Below, one piece after another: positions 43,989-53,639 of a stretch of 64,000 nucleotides of DNA. How positions within the stretch are numbered: the stretch's first letter is position 1; every line of letters begins with the position of its first letter. The position numbers and the translations under genes were made by a program. The notes below the pieces were generated by a model. The model was not told the DNA's origin and ran no database searches. It saw nothing but the letters and a program-made list of their open reading frames with translations. Origin of the DNA: Aricia agestis (Eukaryota > Arthropoda > Insecta > Lepidoptera > Lycaenidae); assembly GCF_905147365.1 (NCBI RefSeq), contig NC_056418.1:14383262-14447261 (forward strand), written 5' to 3'.

Positions 43989-44190
43989 GCTATTGGATAA
44001 CTTTTATCGCGGGCTTTAAGCGTGGCAACCAAACCAAGAAATTCCGTAACAAATAAAAACCTAACACGCCCCGCTCCGTCCGGCAAAGCGGTGCCACGTT
44101 GCCAGACTTCGGCACGGTGTTTGCATGCTTGCGACTTATAATTGCATAAGTTGATAAAAAATACTATGCAAAAACTTAACCGTGGCAGTT
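43989..44190 (+). mobile_element. Dispersed repeat family C, copy 2
   Basis: GCTATTGGATAACTTTTATC, GCGGGCTTTAAGCGTGGC, AGAAATTCCGTAACAAATAA, CAGACTTCGGCACGGTGTTT and ATTGCATAAGTTGATAAAAA. The end carries ACCGTGGCAGTTTTTT. It is unbroken relative to copy 1. Confidence 0.65.
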
Positions 44191-44238
44191 TTTTTACATT
44201 GCGACTATTTTATGTGTGTATGTTCAGTACGTAAGAGT

Positions 44239-45077
44239 TAGTGGCGAAGGGTGAATATTTTCGGAAGGGAAGCCGGAGTAAAAAATCTACTTACCAAAAC
44301 GCTCAGCACTGATGTTCAACAATGTTCGAGTTTCAAGTTTGATAATGATGCCTTTGAAAAATGCCTTCTGAGTTAAGTTGTATGCGTGACGGCACATGCG
44401 GTCATTCAAAACTAAGTTTGCAAAACGAAGTTTCCTTCGACAGCAAATAATCTGTCAGACAACAGTCTCAGCTGTACGAGTCACAATTAACAAATCAAAA
44501 TACAAATTAATTTAAATTCGCGATTCGCGATTCGCTGCACTCTTCTTAACGCTTTAAAACAAATAACATTCAAAACAACACAAGTTGTTTACAAACACTC
44601 ATCCGCCATTTGACTCATAACAATTTTACTTCATGACTCATCTTTCTCGCTCGCACTTGTGCGTTGCTAATTAACCTTTCTCCGTAATAACTCGCCGAGT
44701 GTCGGCTTATTTCCGAGTATATTGGCGCGTGGTAGAACGAGACATAACATGACGATCAGTTCACAGGAATGAAAAGGACAGATGCTTACTATGAAATATC
44801 GTTGTATGAAGAAATAACCCGCTAATTTATCGGCTTCTATCGGAGATGGCCTGCACATTGCATTGCCTATATAAATTTGTAGGCGATTAATTATTAATTC
44901 AAACTATTTCAAGTGAGAGAAAAAATTATTGCATATAAAATTTTGTAGGCGTTTAGTGAATTCAAAGTTTTTTAAGTATGTAAAATATTTATTAGATAAA
45001 AATGTATTTGGCCCATAGATTCGATTTTCCAAAAGGGAAGCCGACGGGAATTGGGTTATATGGACTCTTCGCCACTG
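44239..45077. mobile_element. hAT-type element with perfect 8-bp target duplication
   Basis: GTAAGAGT lies at 44231-44238 and 45078-45085. The ends are TAGTGGCGAAGGGTGAATAT and, inverted, CAGTGGCGAAGAGTCCATAT. GGGAAGCCGG and its inverse GCCGACGGGA-like text follow. The 8-bp duplication and CAGTGGCG-like ends indicate the hAT superfamily. It is 839 bp with no transposase. Two minus frames (63 and 77 codons) are not credible genes. Confidence 0.88.
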
Positions 45078-45084
45078 GTAAGAG

Positions 45085-45600
45085 TATATTATATTCTCTC
45101 TTCTTTTACTCTCATAACACAGCGATAACAGTTGCAAGATATTAAGTTAAGAGATATCATATATATTACTTTAAAAACAACAATTTTAATGATCCAACTT
45201 GATTGATTAGCGTTTGATCACTAAACGATTTTTTTGAAACGCCCATGAATTCTGAAAACAAGAGCCAAGATTTTAACATTCTAAAAAAATCAGCAATTTC
45301 CGACATGATTTACTGGTCTTCTATTTTGAAAAAATATCCATTCAATTTGTTGTATATATGGAACTCTCAAGAACGAACCCTATGGCAACAACCACTTTTA
45401 TTACACTACACCCGGAAAATAAGTTTACCGTTGCAATAAAGTTTAACTATTATTTTATATCAACCCATTGTTGCAGTAACATTGTGCATTTCAGATTTTT
45501 AAGTATGTTAGTTTTATTGGTTTATTTAATAAAATGATACCAAGCCGGGTTCTAGTGAAGTATTTTGTTTGCCAAATTCAATTAAAAAATGTATTACCTA
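45085..45600. other. Unassigned AT-rich stretch between two hAT elements
   Basis: No repeat or gene. A 64-codon plus frame (45245-45439) starts at ATG but has no feature I recognise. Confidence 0.4.
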
Positions 45601-45712
45601 TTTATATTATTATTAGTGGCCGACCGAAGCTTCGGCTTCGGCTTCGGCGGCCGAAGCCTTCGGCCAAAAAAACCACCTTCGGCAAAACCTTCGGCTTCGG
45701 CCTAAAACCTAT

Positions 45713-46029
45713 ACGTGGGAGAGCCATGCTTCGGCACGAATGGGCTGGCTCGACCGGATCACAGAAAACCGGCGTAAAACAGCGCTTGCGCTGTGTTTCG
45801 CCGAGTGAGTGAGTTTACCGGAGGCCCAATCCCCTATTCCCTTCCCTACCCTCAACTATTCCTTTCCCTTCCCTTCCCTACCCTCCCCTATTACCCTATT
45901 CCCTCTTAAAAGGCCGGCAACGCACTTGCAGCTCTTCTGATGCTGCGAGTGTCCATGGGCGACGGAAGTTGCTTTCCATCAGGTGACCCGTTTGCTCGTT
46001 TGCCCCTTTATTTCATTAAAAAAAAAAAA
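45713..46029 (+). mobile_element. SINE family A, copy 10 (inside hAT)
   Basis: A near full-length copy. The GAGAAATACCACGTTC segment is deleted between GACCGGAT and CACAGAAAACC. It ends in poly(A) that abuts CCCGGCCGAAGCCGAAGC of the host element. Confidence 0.9.
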
Positions 46030-46363
46030 CCCGGCCGAAGCCGAAGCTTTGCCGAAGGTCCGAGCAACCGTCGAAATTGAACGAAAGACTGAGTGAGTCG
46101 TGAGAGAGCGACGGACCGGTCGTGTATGCGGATTGCGGAGGCCATTGGGAGTCACTGTCAAATACAATAAACTAAGTACACTAACTTCTTAATAAATCAT
46201 TTAATTTTTTATTTAGAAGTTAGTGTTTGTTTATTTTATTTTTTAGTCTAGTTTCGGTCTAGTCGAGTTAAACAAAGACTGATTGATTGGTATAATTATT
46301 GTTATTTGTGAAATAATAAAGAAATTATTATTTATTTACAATAGTACAGTCAATAAAGTAGTT

Positions 46364-46679
46364 GTTTTTTTTTTTTATGAAAGAATGAGCAAACGGGTCA
46401 CCTGATGGAAAGCAACTTCCGTCGCCCATGGAAACTCGCAGCATCAGAAGAGCTGCAGGTGCGTTGCCGGCCTTTTAAGAGGGAATAGGGTAATAGGAGA
46501 GGGTAGGGATGGGAAGGGAAAGGAATAGGGGAGAATAGGAAAGGGAATTGGGCCTCCGGTAAACTCACTCACTCAGCGAAACACAGCGCAAGCGCTGTTT
46601 CACGCCGGTTTTCTGTGAGAACGTGGTATTTCTCCGGTCGAGCCGGCCCATTCGTGCCAAAGCATGGCTCTCCCACGTA
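46364..46679 (-). mobile_element. SINE family A, copy 11 (inside hAT)
   Basis: An antisense copy: T-run, then ATGAAAGAATGAGCAAACGG (a short deletion versus GAAATAAGGGGGCAAACGAG), G-rich tract, hairpin block and GGCTCTCCCACGT. Confidence 0.9.
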
Positions 46680-46697
46680 GAAGAGCTTGAGCGGGAA

Positions 46698-47599
46698 CCT
46701 AAGAGATTTCTGGTGGAACTTATTCAGGGTGCTCAGGAACAAAACATACTAAAAGTCCTTAAGTCTAGGAGGTGAGCATGAGTGAGGGGAGGGTGACAAA
46801 AGTCTAAATTTTAGGTTTTGGCTAATAACTAAAATGCGATGCGTTGTAGCAAAAATGTTCTACAATAAAAAAAATATATTATTTATTTAATAAGTTAAAT
46901 TCTCTATAATTTGATTCTACACACTTTTTCCGAATTCTCATCCGTTTTCGAACTACACGCTCAGGAATCGTGAAAATAAAAAGTGTTTTATTTTTAAAAA
47001 TTCCTTTCTAATTCTGATTTAATAGTCGCTTTACCGCTTCTATGCTTCGTTCAGTAAGTGAGAGGGTTGTAAGCACATCCCCCCATCCCCTCATTACACC
47101 CCTTGAGGCGGCAACGCACCAGGAGCATCCCTGGTGTTGCAGACTACGCAAGGCATTACGGTAACCAGCTTCCATCAGTTGGAACATACACTTATTGTTA
47201 GCCTGCTTAGTTAAATGTATAAAAAACATTAGGGAATGAGCTGACCCCTCAAGAGTGGGGGTGGAAAAATGTAGGTAATTTTTTGACGCCATCCTTGTCT
47301 TCAATAGGCAGTCTAACCAGCGCCTGAGGCTTCACTAAAACAATAATATATTTTGTCACTGCACCAGGGATTGTAGCAGCGGCTAATGTAGATGCCTGAG
47401 AGCAATTCTGAAACTTCCAGAGCGTGTAGTCTTTATCGCCACAACGCATCGTTTTTAAGGTATTAGCCAAAAACTAAAAATTGAGACTTTTGTCACCCTC
47501 CCTTCCCTCCGGCTCACTTCTGGACGTCAGGACTTTTAGTATGTTCTGTGATTTTGTCCCTAAGCACCCTGAATAAGTTCCAGTAGAAATCGCTTAGGC
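46698..47599. mobile_element. Inverted-repeat element with ~150-bp arms and unrecognised frames
   Basis: The left arm has GGAACTTATTCAGGGTGCTC, ACATACTAAAAGTCCT, GGAGGGTGACAAAAGTCT and GCGATGCGTTGT. The right arm is the inverse (ACAACGCATC, AGACTTTTGTCACCCTCC, AGGACTTTTAGTATGT, GCACCCTGAATAAGTTCC). The ~590-bp core has two overlapping minus frames: 47470-47249 (begins inside the arm at TTG, contains FQNCSQASTLAAATIPGA) and 47304-47008 (contains GSAHSLMFFIHLTKQ and GCSWCVAASRGVMRGWG). I do not recognise either. Confidence 0.65.
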
Positions 47600-47952
47600 A
47601 TATAGAGGTAAACCTTCAATATTGAAGTTTTGAAATAACTTTAATATTCATTATAGCTTATAGACAATTTTAAACAAAATTAATTACTGAGAGTCGAGAT
47701 TAAGATTATAAACCTTCGGCTTCGGCTTCGGCCGAAGGTTGTGGCGATTGCCGATTAATCGGCTACGGCTTCGGCTTCGGCCAAAAATAGACCTTCGGTC
47801 GGACACTAATTATTATTCTATATCTGCGATTAAAAATACTATTCCTATTTAAACCGCTTACATACCATCGTAATTCGAGTTAGGCGCGTATTTTGCACGG
47901 GGTATTTTTGTTCTGTTTCACCTGGGGCTGTAGCCAAAGTCCCTTTCATTAA

Positions 47953-48080
47953 AAACGATGACGAAATTCGTTATCAAAATGTATGGGATTTGACATTAGT
48001 CTTCGAAAGCGAAATGTCATTAAGCGATGACTTATCTCAAACCGCATACATTTTATAACGAATTTCGTCATCGTTTTTAA
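47953..48080. mobile_element. Foldback MITE
   Basis: AAAAACGATGACGAAATTCG plus TTAT and its inverse ATAACGAATTTCGTCATCG plus TTTTT form about 25-bp ends, with ATGTATG and CATACAT continuing inward. The outer flanks GCTGTAGCC and GGGGGCTGATA may extend it. Confidence 0.75.
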
Positions 48081-48265
48081 CGAAAAATACTTGTCTATGG
48101 GGGCTGATATAATATGGGGGGCAGGCGCATGTCTGATGCCCATAATATCACGCATAATATGATAAAGCTCTCTGAGAGCATAGCCAACGCGTTTTTTTTA
48201 TCTCTTCTTTATAGGATCGCCTATTAAAAATGAATGGAATTAACATAAGCGTTCAATACATTTCG

Positions 48266-48538
48266 ACGTAGGAGAGGCATGCTTCGACACGAATGGGCTG
48301 GCTCGACCGGAGAAATACCACGTTCTCACAGAAAACCGGCGTAAAACAGCGCTTGCGCTTTGTTTACCCCATTTTATATCCTACCCTATTCCCATCCCTA
48401 CCCTCCCCTATTCCCTCTTAAAAGGCTGGCAACGCACCTGCAGCTCTTCTGATGCTTCGAGTGTCCATGGGCGACGGAAGTTGCTTTATATCAGGTGATC
48501 CGTTTGCTCGTTTGCCTCCTTATTTCATAAAAAAAAAC
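48266..48538 (+). mobile_element. SINE family A, copy 12
   Basis: GACGTAGGAGAGGCATGC head, hairpin block truncated after GCGCTTTGTTTA, short pyrimidine tract, intact 3' module and poly(A). It lacks the GAGTGAGTGAGTTTACCGG block. Confidence 0.88.
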
Positions 48539-48589
48539 ATTTTGATCGGCGATTCTATAAAGAAGCGATAAAAAAAGGCTTGAGCTCTG

Positions 48590-48850
48590 GTCTTTTTTAG
48601 CTTTGCACGTCCTTGAATCTTAGCATTCGGCCGATTCTCTATCTCAACAATACAACTTAACAAGCTCTTATATACAATAATCGTCCCTCAGGAAATGAGC
48701 CCTGGAATCAATAGCCCTGATTGTTTTATCCCTGGGGGGCCGTTTTTCGGGAGTTTATATACATAAGACGATTCCGATTCAAAATGCTCCAATTTATCCG
48801 CGCCCGGCCCAAATTGAGTTTCGTGTGGGCACCCCCGACGGCTTCCTTAA
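48590..48850. other. Complex non-repetitive stretch, candidate conserved non-coding element
   Basis: No matches elsewhere in the window and balanced base use, with GGAATCAATAGCCCTGATTG, TTTTATCCCTGGGGGGCCG, CATAAGACGATTCCGATTC and AATTTATCCGCGCCCGGCCC. There is no ORF. It stands out from the flanking SINE and AT-rich DNA. Conservation was not tested. Confidence 0.2.
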
Positions 48851-49012
48851 ATTAGATCGAGAGAAATAATAAAGAAAAGATTCTGAAGAGAATGCTGAGC
48901 AATAAAAATAATACGGTTTTCAGATGTAAAGAGGCCCGCAAGTCAGGAGGTGGATTTGGTATCCCAAGTAGTGAAAAATCAGGCGAAGTTTCAGTCGTGC
49001 GTGGTAAGAGTT

Positions 49013-49916
49013 CAGTGGGGCTAAAATGGTCACATTTAGCAATTCCTCTCAATCAATTCAACAAATGAATTGTCAAAACTGTCAAACTGACAAATATAAA
49101 ATTAGTACGAGTTACTCGACATGAATTGCAAGCAGAGCCTGTCCCACTCACGCGTTTAGGTATCGAACTGTAAGTATCCCTTTAAAGGGGCAGATCACAA
49201 GAGACTCACAAGCGAGTGGCGACGCGCGCGCAAGATTTTTTCGTCGCATATATCTACGTACTGATTTAATCGCTGCGACAGAATCATTATTAAACTGATA
49301 AATATGAACAATTGAAAAAAGTCAAAGAAATATTTCAATAAAGTAATTTAAGGCTTTAAAATACAAAAGAAGATAAAAAAATACACAAACATAGCAAATA
49401 AACCAATTTGTTACAAATAAACCGCATACTACACATAAATAAACACAAGTTACTATGTTTAAGTTGTAAAAAATTCCTGACCAGCTCCTACACTATAATC
49501 GAATATGAAACTATTATAAAATATACGTTGGGTTACTAAAATTTGATTTTTACTATAAAAAAGTTTGCTTTTAGTAGCTATAGTAATTAAAAGAAGATTA
49601 TTTTATTTTCTAAAAGGTGACAATCTTGATTTCGTCAGAAAGGGTACCTCCTACGCGATAGAAAGAGAGCGCGCATGTAGGCAAATATAATTGTAGGCAC
49701 CTAGCACTGCGCGGTCGGAATTTGAACTTTATAGTATCGCAGCATGAGTTGTTATTTTTTTAAACGGGTTTCACGAGTTGGAATTGGTACTACTAATATA
49801 TATTCTGTGGCAGAGTGACCATTTTACGATTAAAAAAAAATCGTATGATTTATTTTTTTATAGTATTATGATTCATAATATTATGATTCTCCAAAGCGAC
49901 CATTTTAGCCCCGCTG
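49013..49916. mobile_element. hAT-like element, CAGYGGGGCTAAAATGG ends
   Basis: The left end CAGTGGGGCTAAAATGGTCA and the right end CCATTTTAGCCCCGCTG are inverted with one mismatch. A second inverted GTGACCATTTTA lies at about 49816. No 8-bp duplication was found (TAAGAGTT versus TGCAAAAC), so the boundaries or insertion history are uncertain. No transposase. CGATAGAAAGAGAGCGCGC at 49.66 kb is inside. Confidence 0.6.
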
Positions 49917-50012
49917 TGCAAAACAGCTTAAAATTGATTTATTGTATGCTTCCTCAAAATATAGTCTTATTTTATTCTGTTTCATCAAACATTTATTAGC
50001 AATAAAAGATTG

Positions 50013-50290
50013 TTATAATAATAATAATATCTATGGACGCTTCACACCACGTCAGTCTGGCCCTGTGGTAAGTACCTGAAGGACTTGTGTTACAGGTACC
50101 AGATAACGGAAATATATTTAATACTTTTATACTATACATATATTTAAGATTTTTATTATATGATACACATATTTAATACACATTCATGACCCAGGAACTT
50201 TGAAAACTTTTTGTTCCCTCGGCGGGACTCGAACCCGCGACCCCCGGCTTGAGCTACCAACGCGCTCACCACTAAGCCACAGAGGTCGTC
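50013..50290 (-). mobile_element. tRNA-derived SINE family C-type with intact pol III boxes
   Basis: On the minus strand the head starts GACCTCTGTGGCTTAGTGG. A box TGGCTTAGTGG is at 50269-50279 and B box GGTTCGAGTCC at 50225-50235; both match the consensus and are spaced 33 nt apart. The body AGTTCCTGGGTCATGAATGT, TCCGTTATCTGGTACCTGTA and GGCCAGACTGACGTGGTGTG leads to a (TTA)n tail near 50.01-50.03 kb. I recognise it as a common lepidopteran SINE. Confidence 0.88.
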
Positions 50291-50516
50291 AAATCATGTG
50301 TTATTAATATCATTCATCATCAAGCTATCATGGTTCAAGAAATACAAGCGAACGAAAGAATAAACAGCACAGTATCATCAACATACTCAGCGTGATGATC
50401 GTAACATTGGTAAAGAGAAAAAATAATATCATCAGGTGAAAAAGCTCGTTTATCGATTTCTTATTACCACAGAAGCTGAGCATTTAACGGTTTAAACTTT
50501 TAAGTTAACGTCCAAA

Positions 50517-50585
50517 GTATTACGTAGCGCTAATGCTACGGCGTAGCGGCTCTACGTCGTAGCAGCTCTACGCCGTAGCGCTACG
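50517..50585. repeat. GC-rich palindromic CTACG/CGTAG cluster
   Basis: ACGTAGCGCTAATGCTACGG, CGTAGCGGCTCTACG and TCGTAGCAGCTCTACGCCGT, AGCGCTACGT form an imperfect hairpin of about 70 bp made of repeated CTACG/CGTAG blocks. It may be a very short MITE. Confidence 0.6.
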
Positions 50586-50589
50586 TGTG

Positions 50590-51165
50590 AGGTCGTAGCT
50601 TTCAACTTTTTTAATATTACTTAGCTCCGAGCGGCTCAGTGTAACAATATTAGTATTATAAATATCTTAAAGTATTATTTTATAGCAGACCTTTTAAATG
50701 TAAGTCTTTTTTTAGCGAATGTAAGATTGAAAACGTTAATGAAAATTAATCGATAAGCTTACTATTATAACCAGGAAGTACTTGCTTTTCTTACTCAAAA
50801 TAATCAAATATCTACAAAATCAACTACTTATAATGTCCAAAAATAATGTCTTGTTTTTGTCAAGTGCATTGGAATATCACAAAATGACAGGCAAAGACGG
50901 CGCGACTCTTGAATAACACTGCGATAAGAAGATAATTATTTTTAAAAGTCGCTTACTTAAAAATAATTCTCAAATAATAGTTCTAAAATATTTACACGCG
51001 AATTTCTTACACTAAAGATAGCATTTTTGAACCTCAAAGGACTTATCCACTTTAGTTACCTCAAATAAAACTCGCGGAATTTAGATTTCGCTTCACGATA
51101 AACTTTAAAATATCTCTTAGTTTGTGAAATATTAGAGTAATGTTTTATTATAGTCTCTATGGTAT
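50590..51165. other. Unassigned AT-rich stretch
   Basis: No ORF, repeat or structure is supported. Confidence 0.4.
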
Positions 51166-51169
51166 GTAT

Positions 51170-51525
51170 GCGAGCGTGGCTCTTGACTCGGAGGTCGTGG
51201 GTTCGATTCCCGCGTTGGAAACATGTTATTTCCAAGTTTGGTTAGGACAATGCAGGATGATCACCTGATTGTCTGACAAGTAAGATGATCCATGCGTCGA
51301 ATGGGCATTGGGCATGTAAAAAGTCGGTCCTGCGCCTGATTTTTCGCCAGTCGTGTCGGTCTTCCGTCCCACTGGGTTATAAGAGTAAAGGAATAGAGAG
51401 TGCTCTTGTGTACTGCGCATACACTTGGGCACTATAAAATTACTCCTGCGTACCTGGCCTGGTTTCAATGAAACCGACCACCGTCACCGAAACCGGTGTG
51501 GGGGGTATTATTATTATATGTGTCC
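51170..51525 (+). mobile_element. tRNA-derived SINE family B, near full length
   Basis: GTGGCTCTTGACTCGGAGGT and B box GGTTCGATTCC (51200-51210), then CATGTTATTTCCAAGTTTGG, AAAGTCGGTCCTGCGCC, GGAATAGAGAGTGCTCTTGT and CGAAACCGGTGTGGGGGGTA with a (TTA)n tail. The A box is degraded at the 5' edge. Confidence 0.85.
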
Positions 51526-51584
51526 GAATTGCCTGATCTATATTTTTTGATCGAGTTATGCTAGGACAGGGATGGCGAAGCTGC

Positions 51585-51820
51585 CGAAGCGTTCCCTAAG
51601 TTGGTGGAAGTCCGGTTCTTTGAGGTAGACCGGTAGGTCGTGGAGGGATTCCTATGTTAGACAGATCCTGGACATCCTTCCGTATACGGCTGAAGGCAAA
51701 CCGCAGATGATTTTAGTGGGTAAGAGTCCCACATACCCCCGGGGTGCTTCAGCTTAACTGAGGCACACCCCCAACCCGGGGCACCCATAAAGGGTTTCCC
51801 CTGCGCACCAAAAAAGGGAT
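51585..51820 (+). mobile_element. R1-clade LINE 3' tail fragment
   Basis: GAAGCGTTCCCTAAGTTGG, AGGTAGACCGGTAGGTCGTG, CCCGGGGTGCTTCAGCTTAA, CTGAGGCACACCCCCAACCC and GGGTTTCCCCTGCGCACCAA with an A-run. It is the inverse of 35.20-35.43 kb and extends further 5' than the copy at 40.26 kb. Confidence 0.82.
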
Positions 51821-52139
51821 GGCGAACCTTTTTGAATTAACGTTCCCTTTTCTGAAGAAATCTTTCTGATGAAGTCATAAACGTGCTATTCAATTTTTTT
51901 GTGGTTCGGTGCGTATTTCAAAATTTGTCTAATTTGATGCTCACTATGCAAAGGTGGATCTATAACCTTAACTGTGGGGTTTAATAATTATTTTGATACT
52001 TGTTATTTGACCAGTAGCGTTCTCTAATTTTTATGTCACGTCCCCCTGGTGGCACGCATTCCATTGGTTTGCTATCTCTGTGCTAGGATGAAACGGGTGC
52101 AAAAACGAGATTTTAGCCGCTCAATGCATGGAACATCTT

Positions 52140-52205
52140 CGTGCATCAGGATTCGAACCCAATACCTTGAAGTCAAGTACGCTCTAAAGTTTAGAGCGTA
52201 GTTGA
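52140..52205 (-). other. tRNA-like B box, probable SINE head remnant
   Basis: GGTTCGAATCC on the minus strand (52149-52159) is a perfect B box. CTTGACTTCAAGGTATTGG upstream resembles the anticodon-to-variable region of SINE family B. An inverted GCTCTAAA/TTTAGAGC pair lies further upstream, and no A box was found. Confidence 0.4.
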
Positions 52206-52309
52206 CCTCAAGGACTTTTTTTTGCTTCATTGTCAGTTTAGAGTCTAAACTTACAATAAGGCAAAAAAAAACAAACATTAAGTAACACCTGTTCGCGTTA
52301 AAAAATCCT

Positions 52310-52640
52310 TCAATGTACCTTCCTGGTCTGTTTCTCCTCCTTTCCGCCTCATTAACCGCACATTCAGCAGATTATTACATCCACTGATATTCCACAGTCC
52401 GCCATTAAAACAAGCGAACCAAACAATTGCCTCGAGAATTCCCATAATAAAATAATCCTCTCTTAGGAAGGTTTCGCAATGCCCGAATATCAGACCCCAT
52501 TTGCGTCTGCTGACACATGCAAGCCATAATCCGTGTTACAGCGATATCGGGGTATATTTTGTGACCTACTTGTGCGCTGATGCAGTATTATAATTTGTTT
52601 GCGACAAAAATTGGTAGTGATTGATCTAGCGATTGGTCAC
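52310..52640. other. Complex non-repetitive stretch, candidate conserved non-coding element
   Basis: CATTAACCGCACATTCAGC (Runx-like AACCGCA), AGATTATTACATCCACTGAT, GCCATTAAAACAAGCG and CGTCTGCTGACACATGCAAG. Balanced composition, no repeats, no long ORF. Regulatory function is inferred only. Confidence 0.2.
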
Positions 52641-52656
52641 AAAATAGGGAAGCGAA

Positions 52657-53043
52657 ATGTATGGAGTCGTACGTACGTCGCTTATATTATTCGCCCGTTG
52701 CGGCGGTGGCATTTCTAGCTTATTAACTTTAAACCTCTATTTAACCTCCGTGAGGATGAAAGGTGTACATCAAATGTTAAAGATAAAGTATGAAATCTCA
52801 AGTTTCTTACTCTTTGCCTATCGTGTTTATGAATCAATCGCCTTGGCCGATATGGAAAATTATAACTACAAGATCTTCCACTCCAAGGTCAATCCTATCT
52901 CTTTTCCTGGTGAAACATTTTACGTATCCACGGCGGACCGAGAGCATTGGCATGTAGGAACGGGGCAGGCAAAAGCGCGGAATAGAACATTGGCTGAGAT
53001 ATTATGTGGGACTCTCAGACAAAAGCGGAACCATATACCCTAA
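52657..53043 (+). CDS. Unrecognised 128-codon open frame, weak
   Basis: The frame opens ATGTATGGAGTCGTACG and continues through residues such as RVYESIALADMEN and GETFYVSTADREHW to a stop at 53041-53043. There is no signal peptide beyond a mildly hydrophobic start, no domain I know, and no polyadenylation or splice context. About one frame of this length is expected by chance in 64 kb at this composition (my estimate). It lies beside a complex non-coding stretch, so an exon cannot be excluded. Confidence 0.1.
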   Translation: MYGVVRTSLILFARCGGGISSLLTLNLYLTSVRMKGVHQMLKIKYEISSFLLFAYRVYESIALADMENYNYKIFHSKVNPISFPGETFYVSTADREHWHVGTGQAKARNRTLAEILCGTLRQKRNHIP

Positions 53044-53127
53044 ACCCCATGCTCCACTCCTAAAGTAACGGGAACGATGCAATCCACCGCAAATCTGGCA
53101 GTGGTCATCCGCATCGCGCATACCTCT

Positions 53128-53632
53128 CAGGCCTCAGCCTCGAAATCAGCGGGCGGCGGGCGGTGGCGGCGCGGAAAGGGCGTGCTCCAATATATGGATT
53201 TACCAATATTTAGAATTTACGTGGTATAGCCATGCTTCGGCACGTATGGGCCGGCTCGACCGGAGAAATACCACGGGCTCACAGAAAACCTGCTTGAAAT
53301 ATTGCGCTTGCGCTGTGTTTCGCCGAGTGAGTGAGTTTACCGGAGGCCCAATCCCCTATCCTATTTCCTTCCCTACCCTTCCCTATTCCCTCTTAAAAAT
53401 CCGGCAACGCACCTGCAGCTCTTCTGATATTGCGAGTGTCCGTGGGCGACGGAAGTTGCTTTCTATCAGGTGACCCGATTGCTCTTTTTTTATTTCATAA
53501 AAAAAAAAAGATTAAATGGAACTGGCCTCGATGGCAGGGACGCGGCGAGCGGCGTGCTGCGTTTTAGTCGGCTTCCTGCGCCGCCGCTACCGCTCCCGCC
53601 CCGCTGACCGCAAAATTCGAGGCTGAGGCCTG
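53128..53632. mobile_element. GC-rich foldback MITE, copy 2, split by a SINE
   Basis: The left end CAGGCCTCAGCCTCGAAATC and the right end AATTCGAGGCTGAGGCCTG are inverted, followed inward by GCGGGCGGCGGGCGGTGGCG and GCCGCTACCGCTCCCGCCCC. The SINE at 53219-53509 sits inside. It is related to 9101-9299. Confidence 0.78.
53219..53509 (+). mobile_element. SINE family A, copy 13 (inside MITE)
   Basis: ACGTGGTATAGCCATGCTTC head, hairpin block TTGAAATATTGCGCTTGCGC (mutated), short pyrimidine tract, 3' module and poly(A) of about 12. Confidence 0.9.
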
Positions 53633-53639
53633 AAAGCTC

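Larger units (their letters stand above)
45614..47808. mobile_element. hAT-type element with CTTCGG-rich ends, containing later insertions
   Basis: ATTATTAT occurs at 45606-45613 and 47809-47816 (perfect, though in ATT-rich DNA). The ends are TAGTGGCCGACCGAAG and CTTCGGTCGGACACTA inverted. Both ends carry arrays of CTTCGG/GGCCGAAGCC (45617-45710, 46030-46055, 47710-47800). Inside are SINEs at 45713-46029 and 46364-46679 and an inverted-repeat element at 46698-47599. No transposase motif was seen. Confidence 0.8.

Noticed and set aside
50220..50290. A tRNA gene on the minus strand
   Set aside because: The tRNA-like head continues directly into a known-style SINE body and (TTA)n tail.
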